Shown here: one piece after another, positions 1 through 7,500 of the stretch | Position numbering within the stretch: position 1 is the first letter of the stretch | Layout of the letters: the number at the start of each line of letters is the position of its first letter | Assembly: GCA_016868095.1 (NCBI GenBank) | Contig: VGHV01000025.1 | Coordinates: 1-15,093 of the forward strand | Direction of reading: 5' to 3' | Length of the DNA: 15,093 bases | Source of the DNA: Betaproteobacteria bacterium | GTDB taxonomy: Bacteria > Pseudomonadota > Gammaproteobacteria > Burkholderiales > Burkholderiaceae_E | Translations under genes and position numbers: made by a program | The notes under the pieces: model-generated | Database searches by the model: none | What the model was told of the DNA's origin: nothing | Seen by the model: the letters and a program-made list of their open reading frames with translations, nothing else

Positions 1-1
1 G

Positions 2-223
2 ATGGACCGTGGCCGATTTGGCTGCTATCGCCCCATGTGTGACACGGACATGTGGCTCAATCGATGGGCTTGGGCCGAGGCGGCAGGCGATCGCTGGTGG
101 CCGATTTGTGGGGCTAGTTATTTGATTGGCGCGGTCAAGCGATCAAAGTCGATGCGTTGGGTTGGTCTCATACCCGGCGAGCGGCGTGCTATCTTCGGCC
201 GGCCGCAGGCTGCGCGGATTTGA
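2..223 (+). CDS. C-terminal fragment of a SAM-dependent methyltransferase (5' end outside window)
   Basis: The frame is open from the first bases to a TGA at 221-223, so only the last 73 or so residues are visible. They include a tryptophan-rich stretch ([17 protein letters not shown]) followed by a basic segment ([20 protein letters not shown]). From memory this matches the tail of class I SAM-dependent methyltransferases encoded just upstream of rnhA in Burkholderiales. The SAM-binding motifs would lie outside the window, so activity cannot be judged. The stop codon runs into the GAGGG that serves as ribosome binding site for rnhA, suggesting coupled translation. The call rests on tail similarity and position only. 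The internal ATG at base 2 is probably not the true start. Confidence 0.6.
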   Translation: MDRGRFGCYRPMCDTDMWLNRWAWAEAAGDRWWPICGASYLIGAVKRSKSMRWVGLIPGERRAIFGRPQAARI

Positions 224-230
224 GGGTGGC

Positions 231-704
231 GTGGATAAAAACTTAACAACACAACGCGTCGTGATTTATACCGATGGTGCCTGCAAGGGTAATCCGGGCC
301 CGGGGGGTTGGGGTGCGGTGCTTTGTTTTGGCGAGCAGCAAAAAGAGTTGCTTGGCGGGGAAGCCAGCACCACGAATAATCGAATGGAGCTGACAGCAGC
401 CATTGAAGCGCTCAAGGCCTTAAAGCGTCCCGTAGTTGCTGATGTTTATACCGATTCACAGTACGTGATTAAAGGTCTCGAGCACTGGCTGCCAGCATGG
501 AAGGCGCGAGGTTGGCAAACGGCAGACAAAAAACCGGTCAAGAATAAAGACCTCTGGGTTTGTCTTGATGAGCTTGCGGGCCAACATCAGCTCAACTGGC
601 ACTGGGTAAAGGGCCACGCGGGCAACCCTGGCAATACACGTGCCGATGCGCTTGCTAACCAAGGCGTTGTTCAATTTGGCAGGATGAATCAATCTTCGGC
701 TTGA
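231..704 (+). CDS. rnhA: Ribonuclease HI
   Basis: RNase HI cleaves the RNA strand of RNA-DNA hybrids in the cytoplasm, removing primers and R-loops. I start it at GTG 231 because GAGGG at 222-226 lies four bases upstream and the resulting 157 residues match the usual length of about 155. Upstream in-frame starts (for example 126) would add residues unlike the family. All four acidic catalytic residues are visible: D15 in [17 protein letters not shown]53 in NNRMEL, D75 in YTDSQYV and D139 in RADALA. The flexible-loop histidine H129 sits in [10 protein letters not shown]. The basic handle region ([15 protein letters not shown]) is also present. In related genomes dnaQ usually follows directly; here an efflux pair lies between them. 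Confidence 0.97.
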   Translation: MDKNLTTQRVVIYTDGACKGNPGPGGWGAVLCFGEQQKELLGGEASTTNNRMELTAAIEALKALKRPVVADVYTDSQYVIKGLEHWLPAWKARGWQTADKKPVKNKDLWVCLDELAGQHQLNWHWVKGHAGNPGNTRADALANQGVVQFGRMNQSSA

Positions 705-773
705 TCGGTTCGCTGTGAAGCTACGGGTCACCGACTTATGGATACGGGCACTTACCAGGAAAGCTAACGAGCT

Positions 774-1988
774 GTGCTAGCCTCGGAGGCTATGTTTAGA
801 AAACCGCTCGTGTTATTCGTGTCTGGCGCAGCGCTCGCGGGACTGGCGTGGTACGGCTGGCAAGCTCAACGCCATCTTTCCACCGAGGTCGCTGTGGTTC
901 AAAAAGCTGGGTCTGCCCCGGCTGATGAGGTCGCGAAAAAGGTTGGTAAGTCGGAGGGTTCTCCAGCAAAGGGGGATGGTCCGCAGGCGAAAGGGGATGG
1001 GCCTCCTGCAAAGGGTGGGCCTCGTGGTCCTGCCTCGATCGAGATCCAAGCTGCCCTGAATAAGGATCTCGCCGATATAGCGAGTGCTGTGGGCACGCTA
1101 AGGGCTAACGAAACCGTGGTCCTACGCTCAGAGGTTGCGGGTCGTATTGCGTATCTTGCCTTTAAAGATGGTGAGACTGTCAGCAAGGGCCACACTGTTT
1201 TGAAGCTCGATGCGGCGGTACAAGAAGCGGAGCTTGCACAAGCTAAGGCTGAGCTTGCGCTAGGTCAGACCAATTTTGATCGAAGTAAAGACTTGGCGCA
1301 GCGGAAGTTTGTCAGCGACAGCGCGCTCGATCAGGCAGCGGCTAATCTACGCGTTCTTGAGGCTAAGTTTCAACTCGCCAAAGCTCGTCTTGATCGGACT
1401 GTCATCCGTGCGCCTTTCTCGGGTCAGTTGGGTTTGCGAAACATAAGTCTTGGCGACTATGTCAAAGAAGGGACCGATTTAGTCTTACTTGAAGATGTTG
1501 TGAGCTTGAAGATCGATTTGCGTTTGCCTGAACGTTATCTTGGGCGGCTTAAGAAAGGTCAGCCTATTCAGGTGCTTATCGACGCTTTTTCCGATAAAAC
1601 ATTCAAAGCACAAGTTGAAGCGACTGATATTCAAGTCGATGCCAATGGACGCTTCGTGCTTGTCAGGGGGGTTATGGCCAATCCCGGCGGCAGTTTGAGA
1701 AGCGGCATGTTTGCTAGAGCTTCATTGACGCTCGCCGAGCGCAAAGGCGCGGTCATGGTTCCTGAGGAAGCGATAACTCCCATCGGCAACGAGCTATTCG
1801 TGTGGCTTGCGATTGAGGGTAAGGCCAAGCGCGTGAAGGTGCAGACAGGTTTGAGGCAAGATGGACTTGTTGAGTTAATCGGCGACGTCCGTGGCGGTGA
1901 TCAAGTGGTGATTGCGGGGCAGCAACGTCTGATGCGCGACGGTCAGGAAGTAAGAAGCCTTGGTACTGGCTCGCAGGCAAACAAGTGA
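774..1988 (+). CDS. RND efflux periplasmic adaptor (membrane fusion protein, HlyD/AcrA family)
   Basis: This adaptor subunit links an inner-membrane RND pump to an outer-membrane channel. From the GTG at 774 it has 404 residues. An N-terminal hydrophobic anchor (about 11-27) is followed by a low-complexity Pro/Ala/Lys/Gly linker (about 45-88). A biotinyl-lipoyl half follows (VVLRSEVAGRIAYLAFKDGE, about 115-134), then an alpha-helical hairpin rich in Ala/Glu/Lys/Gln (about 148-207). The second lipoyl half is RTVIRAPFSGQLG (208-220), and beta-barrel and membrane-proximal domains run to the end. An ATG at 792 (MFRKPLVLF) is an alternative start, but its GGAGG (785-789) sits only two bases away. 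The stop overlaps the GTG of the pump gene, so the two are translated together. No outer-membrane factor gene is visible, so a TolC-type partner must be encoded elsewhere. Confidence 0.88.
   Translation: MLASEAMFRKPLVLFVSGAALAGLAWYGWQAQRHLSTEVAVVQKAGSAPADEVAKKVGKSEGSPAKGDGPQAKGDGPPAKGGPRGPASIEIQAALNKDLADIASAVGTLRANETVVLRSEVAGRIAYLAFKDGETVSKGHTVLKLDAAVQEAELAQAKAELALGQTNFDRSKDLAQRKFVSDSALDQAAANLRVLEAKFQLAKARLDRTVIRAPFSGQLGLRNISLGDYVKEGTDLVLLEDVVSLKIDLRLPERYLGRLKKGQPIQVLIDAFSDKTFKAQVEATDIQVDANGRFVLVRGVMANPGGSLRSGMFARASLTLAERKGAVMVPEEAITPIGNELFVWLAIEGKAKRVKVQTGLRQDGLVELIGDVRGGDQVVIAGQQRLMRDGQEVRSLGTGSQANK
963..1022 (+). repeat. Short in-frame tandem repeat in the adaptor linker
   Basis: Residues 64-83 of the adaptor form three near-identical units: PAKGDGP, QAKGDGP and PAKGGP. 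The corresponding DNA repeats a purine-rich unit of about 21 bases with changes at third positions. It gives a flexible, positively charged spacer between the membrane anchor and the lipoyl domain. Such repeats can change copy number by slippage. Confidence 0.75.
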
Positions 1989-4900
1989 ACCTGCCCGAGC
2001 TATGCATACGACGCCCGGTTTTTGCAACGGTTTTGTCGCTGCTCGTGTTGTTGCTCGGGATTGTTTCCTACGATCGGCTTCCGGTACGCGAATACCCCAA
2101 GATTGAAGAGCCGGTTGTCACGGTCGAGACCAAGTATTTAGGGGCCTCAGCCGAAATTGTTGAATCGGCCGTCACTAAAATCATCGAGGACTCGATTGCC
2201 GGTATCGAAGGCGTCGACGTACTCACCTCGATATCGAGAGCAGAAACGAGCCAGATAACCGCAAGGTTTCGCCTCGATCGAGAACCAGATGGCGCAGCCG
2301 CTGACGTACGTGACCGGGTGTCGAGAGTTCGCTCGCGTTTGCCTCAAGGTATTGACGAGCCAGTGGTTGCCAAGGTTGACGCGGATGCAAATCCAGTGAT
2401 ATGGCTTAGTTTTTATAGCGACACCTTGCCGCCTATTGAAGTCTCTGATGTCGTCAGCCGGATCGTTAAGCCGAGGCTTCAAACTTTGCCAGGCGCAGCG
2501 GACGTGCGGATATTTGGTGAGCGTCGCTTTGCCATGCGGATTTGGCTAGACGCCGACCGCCTTGCAGCTTACAAGCTCACACCCGCCGATGTTGAAGAAG
2601 CCTTACGCCGGCAAAATGTTGAAGTGCCTGCGGGAAGGATTGAGAGTCTTCAGCGCGAGTTTACGGTTACATCCCAAACCGATTTGCAAAGAGAACAGCA
2701 ATTTCGCGACATCATTGTCAAGGTTGTGAATGGTTATCCAGTAACGCTGGGCGAGGTCGCAAGAGTGAAGATTGGCGCACTCAATGAGCGAACCAACGTC
2801 ACACTTAATGCGCAGCCAGCCGTGTCCGTGGGTCTTATCAAACAGGCCACGGCCAATCCATTGGTGCTTGCTGCAGCTCTCAAAGAGGAGTTGCCAAAGC
2901 TTCAGCAAAGTCTTCCACAAGGTATGAACGTTCGGATTGCGAACGATACAACCGTTTTTATTGATAGGTCCCTTGAGGCAGTCTTTCGGACGATTGTTGA
3001 GGCGATTGCGCTTGTTGCCTTGGTAATTCTGGTTTTTCTGGGCACCTTGCGGGCTTCGGTGATTCCTCTCGTGACCATCCCGGTTTGTTTGGTCGGTGCT
3101 TGCACACTGATGTACGCCGCCGGGTTTTCGATCAACACGCTCACGCTGCTTGCCTTGGTTTTGGCCATCGGTCTTGTCGTTGACGACGCTATTGTGGTGC
3201 TTGAGAACATTTACCGGCACATTGAAGACGGCATGAAGCCCTTTGATGCAGCTATTCGAGGTACCCGCGAGGTTCAGTTCGCTGTGATCGCCATGACCCT
3301 CACGCTAGCAGCAGTGTTTACACCGATCGCCTTCACAACCGGCAGGACTGGGCGCTTATTTATCGAGTTTGCTTTATCACTGGCGGGTGCGGTTTTGATC
3401 TCAGGGTTTGTGGCGCTCACCCTCACGCCGATGATGTGCTCGCGCCTTTTGCGCTCCCATGCTGAAGACGCGCGAGAGAAGCGCTTCTCAAGCTACTTTG
3501 TGAGCTGGATCGATCGGGTTGTGGCGCTGATAACAAACGCATATGCCGCACTTTTGCGAGGGGCGCTTCGCTCTCGCTGGCTGGTACTCGTGTTGGGATT
3601 AGCGGTTGGTGGGGCGAGTGTCTGGCTATTTAAAGAGTCGAAGAAGGAACTGACGCCGCTTGAAGACCGGGGCACCGTGGTGATTATCTTCAGTGCGCCC
3701 GAAGGATCATCCATCGATTACACCACCCGATACGGCCGACTGATCGGTGAGATCGCGGCAAAGATTCCCGAATTCGACCGCAGGTTTGTGGTTTCTGGTT
3801 CGCCAACGGTCACACAAGGGATCGGTTTTTTGCGCATGGTTGACTGGCAGGATCGCCAGCGTGGTACCGCAGACATCCTTAAAGAGCTTCAGCCTAAACT
3901 TTTGTCAATCCCTGGCGTGCTGGCCTTTGCCGTTGCGCCGCCATCGCTTGGCCAGTCGCCAAGGGTGAGGCCCATCAATTTTGTGGTGCTCACCTCAGAG
4001 CCCTACCAAAATCTCCAGGCCACCGTGGCTCCCTTTGTCGCTGAATTGCAGCGTCACCCGGGTCTTCAAGGCGTGGATATTGATTTGAAGCTCAATAAGC
4101 CTGAAATCAAGCTTGAGATTGACCGTCAAAGGGCAGCGGATGCTGGCGTTCAAGTTGAAGCAATCGGGCGCGCCTTGGAAACCATGCTTGGCGGTCGGCA
4201 AGTCACACGTTTCAAACGTGAGGGCGAGCAATATGATGTGATGGTGCAACTTGACGCGTCGGCACGATCGTCGCCTCGCGATATCGCTGACATCTACGTC
4301 CGTGGTCGTGGGGACACTATGGTCCCACTGGCTAGTCTGGTGTCGGTCAAGGAGTCAGTCGCTCCGCGCGAACTCAATCACTTCGCACAACGACGCGCGG
4401 TCACGATAACCGCTAATTTGGCGCCAGGTTATTCGCTCGGTGAAGCGATCACGATGATGGAGACCACCGCGCAAAAGTATCTCAAACCGGGTTACGCCAT
4501 CGATTACAACGGTGAAACCCGGGAGTTCAAACTCTCGTCAACCGCGCTTTATCTCACTTTCTTATTAGCTTTAGCCTTTATTTATCTTGTACTTGCAGCG
4601 CAATTTGAAAGTTTTATCGACCCTTTGATCATCATGTTTTCAGTGCCCTTGTCGATGACGGGTGCGCTCGCGCTGTTGAAGTATGGTGGTGGATCGATCA
4701 ATGTGTACAGTCAGATCGGCTTGATCACGCTGGTTGGCCTCATTACCAAACACGGTATCTTAATTGTCGAGTTCGCCAACCAATTGCAACGCGAAGGAAA
4801 ATCACCCATCGATGCAGTCTTTGAATCGGCAAAGCTGCGCTTGCGACCGATCCTAATGACCACCGGCGCGATGGTTCTCGGTGCCGTGCCGCTTGCCCTC

Positions 4901-5074
4901 TCGACTGGTGCTGGGGCTGAAAGTCGCACGCAAATCGGCCTGGTCATTGTGGGCGGTATGAGCTTTGGGACGGTGCTTACCTTGTTCGTGGTGCCGGTGG
5001 TTTATTCGCTCATAGCAAGGCGCAAGCGATCCGCGCAAGCACTGGGAGGAGCACATGCGGCAGGTGGTGCTTGA
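1985..5074 (+). CDS. HAE1-type RND efflux pump, inner-membrane permease
   Basis: This is a proton-driven drug or toxin exporter of the AcrB/MexB superfamily. Its 1029 residues are the family's normal length. The N-terminus NLPELCIRRPVFATVLSLL is classic for HAE1 pumps and fixes the GTG start at 1985, which overlaps the adaptor stop (GTGA) and has only a weak ribosome site. The transmembrane proton relay is intact: D400 and D401 in GLVVDDAIVVLENIYRH (TM4) and K922 in LVGLITKHGILIVEF (TM10). Two large periplasmic loops (about 30-330 and 550-860) carry the porter and docking domains. TM bundles lie at about 335-490 and 865-1010. The substrate cannot be read from sequence. The 3' end overlaps dnaQ by 20 bases. 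Confidence 0.93.
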   Translation: MNLPELCIRRPVFATVLSLLVLLLGIVSYDRLPVREYPKIEEPVVTVETKYLGASAEIVESAVTKIIEDSIAGIEGVDVLTSISRAETSQITARFRLDREPDGAAADVRDRVSRVRSRLPQGIDEPVVAKVDADANPVIWLSFYSDTLPPIEVSDVVSRIVKPRLQTLPGAADVRIFGERRFAMRIWLDADRLAAYKLTPADVEEALRRQNVEVPAGRIESLQREFTVTSQTDLQREQQFRDIIVKVVNGYPVTLGEVARVKIGALNERTNVTLNAQPAVSVGLIKQATANPLVLAAALKEELPKLQQSLPQGMNVRIANDTTVFIDRSLEAVFRTIVEAIALVALVILVFLGTLRASVIPLVTIPVCLVGACTLMYAAGFSINTLTLLALVLAIGLVVDDAIVVLENIYRHIEDGMKPFDAAIRGTREVQFAVIAMTLTLAAVFTPIAFTTGRTGRLFIEFALSLAGAVLISGFVALTLTPMMCSRLLRSHAEDAREKRFSSYFVSWIDRVVALITNAYAALLRGALRSRWLVLVLGLAVGGASVWLFKESKKELTPLEDRGTVVIIFSAPEGSSIDYTTRYGRLIGEIAAKIPEFDRRFVVSGSPTVTQGIGFLRMVDWQDRQRGTADILKELQPKLLSIPGVLAFAVAPPSLGQSPRVRPINFVVLTSEPYQNLQATVAPFVAELQRHPGLQGVDIDLKLNKPEIKLEIDRQRAADAGVQVEAIGRALETMLGGRQVTRFKREGEQYDVMVQLDASARSSPRDIADIYVRGRGDTMVPLASLVSVKESVAPRELNHFAQRRAVTITANLAPGYSLGEAITMMETTAQKYLKPGYAIDYNGETREFKLSSTALYLTFLLALAFIYLVLAAQFESFIDPLIIMFSVPLSMTGALALLKYGGGSINVYSQIGLITLVGLITKHGILIVEFANQLQREGKSPIDAVFESAKLRLRPILMTTGAMVLGAVPLALSTGAGAESRTQIGLVIVGGMSFGTVLTLFVVPVVYSLIARRKRSAQALGGAHAAGGA

Positions 5075-5783
5075 TACCGAAACAACCGGTCTGAGCGTTG
5101 CAGACGGACACCGAGTGATCGAGCTCGCATGCGTCGAGTTAATCAATCGCCAGGCGAGAGGCCGCCACTGGCATCATTATTTTGATCCCGAACGCGACAT
5201 CGACGAAGGTGCGCAGGCCGTCCATGGACTTAGCCGTGAGCGACTCGAAGGCGAGCCAAAGTTTGCCGATCTTGCGAAGGACTTTTTGGATTTCGTCGGC
5301 GATGCTGAGGTCTTGATTCACAACGCGCCCTTTGACCTCGGTTTCCTGCGGGCGGAGTTAGGCCGTGTTGGTCTCCCCGAACTGAGCTCTCAGTGCCAAG
5401 TGACCGATACGCTCATGCTTGCCCGTGAACTCCACCCCGGTAAACGCAATTCTTTGGACGCGCTCTGTGAGCGCTACGGCATCTCAAATGCGCATCGTAG
5501 TCTTCATGGAGCCCTGCTCGACGCAAGACTGCTTGCCGATGTTTATCTTGCGATGACCCGAGGGCAGGAGTCCTTGGAAATCGGCTTAATCGCCGATGCA
5601 ACGACGCAAGGCCTGGGCAATGAGCGAGGCGATTGGCCGCCGCAAGGCCTTAAGCAGATCAGTCTGAGCTCATTTCATCAATCGGCCCATGAGGCTTATC
5701 ATGCAGCGATGGAGAAGGATGCGCACGGCCCCAGTTTGTGGCGTCGTTTGCAGCAGACTCAAGTCAGTCAGGAGTTTGAATAA
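5055..5783 (+). CDS. dnaQ: DNA polymerase III epsilon subunit, 3'-5' proofreading exonuclease
   Basis: Epsilon removes misincorporated bases as part of the Pol III core. At 242 residues it matches the E. coli protein (243). The DEDDh active site is complete: D7 and E9 in LDTETTG (Exo I), D94 in HNAPFDLGFL (Exo II), and H151 and D156 in LHGALLDARLLADVYL (Exo III). The C-terminal 60 or so residues would form the linker and the segment that binds the alpha subunit. The ATG at 5055 has a strong GGGAGGA (5044-5050) four bases upstream, inside the pump gene, and the two reading frames overlap by 20 bases. Translation of dnaQ is therefore probably linked to efflux mRNA unless a promoter lies inside the pump gene. 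Confidence 0.96.
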   Translation: MRQVVLDTETTGLSVADGHRVIELACVELINRQARGRHWHHYFDPERDIDEGAQAVHGLSRERLEGEPKFADLAKDFLDFVGDAEVLIHNAPFDLGFLRAELGRVGLPELSSQCQVTDTLMLARELHPGKRNSLDALCERYGISNAHRSLHGALLDARLLADVYLAMTRGQESLEIGLIADATTQGLGNERGDWPPQGLKQISLSSFHQSAHEAYHAAMEKDAHGPSLWRRLQQTQVSQEFE

Positions 5784-5804
5784 AGTATGATGAAGGAAGC
5801 ACGT

Positions 5805-6995
5805 ATGTCGCGAAGTGGTCGCGAGCGAAAGGCCCAGTTATCGCCCGATTCAGAACGGCTTGTGGCTTCAGCGCTAGGTTTGGCCAATTCAGGAAGCAGG
5901 CTTGAAGATTCTTACTGGCAACAGTTGCTCGCAAAGCGAATCGAGCATTTGCTCGATACCAATCATCCCCAGGCAATCTACGACGCACTAGACCGTACCC
6001 ACCTCACAGATCTCGAGGCTTATGGCGCGCTCATTGAAATGGTTGAGCATTGCGCCGAAGCTGTCGTGGTTGAATACGAGGGTCAGTGGTGGCAATGTCT
6101 GCTCGTTTCAGCGCCCTTAGTCGCGTGGACGCGATTTGGCATCGCGTCGGGTCGTCTGCCAGCGTCCAACGCAAGTGCTTTGTCGGCCCATTGGCAGGCT
6201 CACTGCTTGGCTCATCAGGTTCGGTTTTGCATGGTGCCCTGGCTATACTCGATTGATCAACTACCGCGTGATTTTCCCGAGCTTCGCAAGCTGACGCGCA
6301 AACTTGGCGTTGCAGCTTTGAAGGCCCAAGATCCCCGGCTCGATTTTTCAGCATTTCCTGAGACAGCCGAAATGCTTGCCGATTCGCGTTTTATCCTCGC
6401 CGCTGTTGCAGCGCCTCTAGGCCAGGCACTTTTGCGCTGGCAGGATATCGAGGCAAGCGACCATGCAACGCGAGTTCAGTGTTTGGAGCAGTGGGTTGCT
6501 CAGGGTCGACCCAACCTTGAGCCGGTGATGGTGGGCTGCGGATTTGAGTGCTTGCTACCCGATGCTTTTCATATCAATCTGCGCGAATCTGATCGTCGGG
6601 TCCGGCCTTATGCCTTACGGGCGGCAGTCCACTACCTCAGCCACGCACTTTCGATCGAAGCCAAGCAATTACGTGCCAACATCGCAGCCTTTGGTCAGGA
6701 TCGACTCGATGAGTATCGGATCGGTCTAAGTTTTAACTCTGAGGAGGAGGTTTCCCAGGGCGTCGTATGGCCGATGTTGGGTGCCGAATCAGAGGCCGAT
6801 GATCCAAGTCCACTCGAACAGATCAAACAGCATTTGCATGAGCTTGGTGTGACGAACATTCGTGTGCATCCAGGCTGCAGCGAACCTGAGTTTTGTGACG
6901 ATTGTGGATCACCGCTTTATCCAAACGGTGAGGGCGAGGTCGTGCACGCTGAGATGCCCGAAGACTCAGAGCCTAATCCAGGGCATTTTCATTAA
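5805..6995 (+). CDS. DUF2863 family protein, function unknown
   Basis: This protein of about 396 residues resembles the DUF2863 family I know from Burkholderiales. Recognisable family-like segments are LSPDSERLVASALGLANSGS near the start, VAWTRFGIASGRLPA and WLYSIDQLPRDFPELRKLTR in the middle, and CDDCGSPLYPNGEGEVVHAE near the end. There is no signal peptide or membrane segment, so it should be cytoplasmic. The C-terminus has Cys-x5-Cys-x2-Cys (C358, C364, C367), which could bind metal. I prefer the ATG at 5805 because AAGGAAG (5793-5798) precedes it at good spacing; starts at 5787 and 5790 would add five or six residues. It sits 21 bases after dnaQ and is probably co-transcribed. No function is known to me. 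Confidence 0.82.
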   Translation: MSRSGRERKAQLSPDSERLVASALGLANSGSRLEDSYWQQLLAKRIEHLLDTNHPQAIYDALDRTHLTDLEAYGALIEMVEHCAEAVVVEYEGQWWQCLLVSAPLVAWTRFGIASGRLPASNASALSAHWQAHCLAHQVRFCMVPWLYSIDQLPRDFPELRKLTRKLGVAALKAQDPRLDFSAFPETAEMLADSRFILAAVAAPLGQALLRWQDIEASDHATRVQCLEQWVAQGRPNLEPVMVGCGFECLLPDAFHINLRESDRRVRPYALRAAVHYLSHALSIEAKQLRANIAAFGQDRLDEYRIGLSFNSEEEVSQGVVWPMLGAESEADDPSPLEQIKQHLHELGVTNIRVHPGCSEPEFCDDCGSPLYPNGEGEVVHAEMPEDSEPNPGHFH

Positions 6996-7393
6996 ACGAG
7001 TTTTTTTCGGGCACTCGCTATGCGCTCATTCAAGTATGCGCCATAAAAGTCGCGCGACCCATAGCCGATAAGGCGCTCTGCGATTTCGCCCTGAGGGCCA
7101 AGAAATAAGACGGTAGGCACCATCGTAATACGGTAGCGCTGCAGCTCGGGTCCTCCCTGAATCGTTTCAAAAACCAAAACACCTTCCTTGTCCTGATCTC
7201 TGGCAAGATGTTGCAAATAGTCTTGTTTGACGAGATCACACCATCCGCAGCCGGGCATCGTCACAAGCAAGACCAAGGGCCGCTTTTGCTTGCCTGCGCG
7301 ATCAAGTTGCTTATCGAGATGATCGAGTTGTGGCATATGGGCCGGCGCCTGCCGCGAGCTGGATTGGCTTTGTAATTGGTTTTGCTTGCTCAT
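6992..7393 (-). CDS. SoxS/SoxW-like thioredoxin-fold protein
   Basis: A 133-residue thioredoxin-like protein. The redox motif CGWC lies in VTMPGCGWCDLVKQDYL (about 45-61), and the cis-proline loop is ITMVPTVLFLGPQG. The ending GYGSRDFYGAYL resembles SoxS of Paracoccus, which keeps SoxYZ active by reducing it. Its position next to soxR supports a Sox-related role. Unlike periplasmic SoxS or SoxW, its first 40 residues are polar (Gln/Ser/Lys rich), with no hydrophobic signal. An in-frame TAG about 24 bases upstream of the TTG at 7396 rules out a longer form. I chose the ATG at 7393; TTG 7396 is possible, and neither has a clear ribosome site. The stop shares TTAA (6992-6995) with the convergent DUF2863 gene. 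It could instead be a general thioredoxin. Confidence 0.8.
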   Translation of the reverse strand: MSKQNQLQSQSSSRQAPAHMPQLDHLDKQLDRAGKQKRPLVLLVTMPGCGWCDLVKQDYLQHLARDQDKEGVLVFETIQGGPELQRYRITMVPTVLFLGPQGEIAERLIGYGSRDFYGAYLNERIASARKKLV

Positions 7394-7413
7394 CAAAAAG
7401 TGCCGTAGAGTAC

Positions 7414-7442
7414 TTGACTATATGCGTATATGATCATATAGT
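7414..7442 (+). promoter_or_regulatory. Predicted sigma70-type promoter for soxR-sox operon
   Basis: TTGACT (7414-7419) and TATAGT (7437-7442) each match the consensus at five of six positions and are separated by the ideal 17 bases. Transcription would begin near 7449, leaving a leader of about 75 bases before soxR. The spacer and -10 box are covered by the palindrome described separately. Prediction from sequence only. Confidence 0.7.
7417..7442. promoter_or_regulatory. AT-rich palindromic operator, probable SoxR (ArsR-family) site
   Basis: A perfect 14-base palindrome, TATATGATCATATA, occupies 7427-7440. A second perfect dyad in another register has arms ACTATATG (7417-7424) and CATATAGT (7435-7442). 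Together they give three TATATG half-sites, spaced 8 bases apart (7419, 7427, and inverted at 7435). The element overlaps both divergent -10 boxes, the expected place for a repressor. ArsR-family dimers commonly bind AT-rich inverted repeats, and an ArsR gene lies next door. Binding itself is inferred. Confidence 0.65.
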
Positions 7443-7460
7443 GCGTCCGCAATAAATCAA
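7433..7460 (-). promoter_or_regulatory. Predicted promoter for the divergent thioredoxin-like gene
   Basis: Reading the minus strand, TTGATT (complement of 7455-7460) and TATGAT (complement of 7433-7438) are separated by 16 bases. The -35 match is modest (4 of 6) and the -10 is good (5 of 6). The start would fall near 7426, about 33 bases before the ATG. Its -10 lies inside the same palindrome that covers the forward promoter. Confidence 0.45.
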
Positions 7461-7500
7461 GATCAATAACAACAAAGATCAAAACCACTCAGGATCATAG
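7459..7500 (+). repeat. Three direct repeats (ARGATCAWAR) with 16-base period in the sox leader
   Basis: AAGATCAATA (7459-7468), AAGATCAAAA (7475-7484) and AGGATCATAG (7491-7500) start exactly 16 bases apart. They lie downstream of the predicted transcription start, so they would also be in the mRNA leader. The third copy forms part of the hairpin at 7487-7507. Purpose unknown. Confidence 0.5.

Noticed and set aside
126..230. Upstream in-frame extension of rnhA starting at 126
   Set aside because: The extra residues are unlike RNase HI and overlap the methyltransferase tail. GTG 231 has its own ribosome site and gives the normal length.
2603..3220. Open frame of 205 codons on the minus strand inside the RND pump gene
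   Set aside because: It is antisense to a well-supported pump gene with intact motifs, and its translation has no recognisable domain. It is a codon-bias shadow.
6997..7020. T run (7001-7007) after the DUF2863 gene as a terminator
   Set aside because: No stable GC-rich stem precedes the T run; the surrounding CGAG and CTCG pair only four bases across a long loop. It is inside the coding end of the minus-strand gene.
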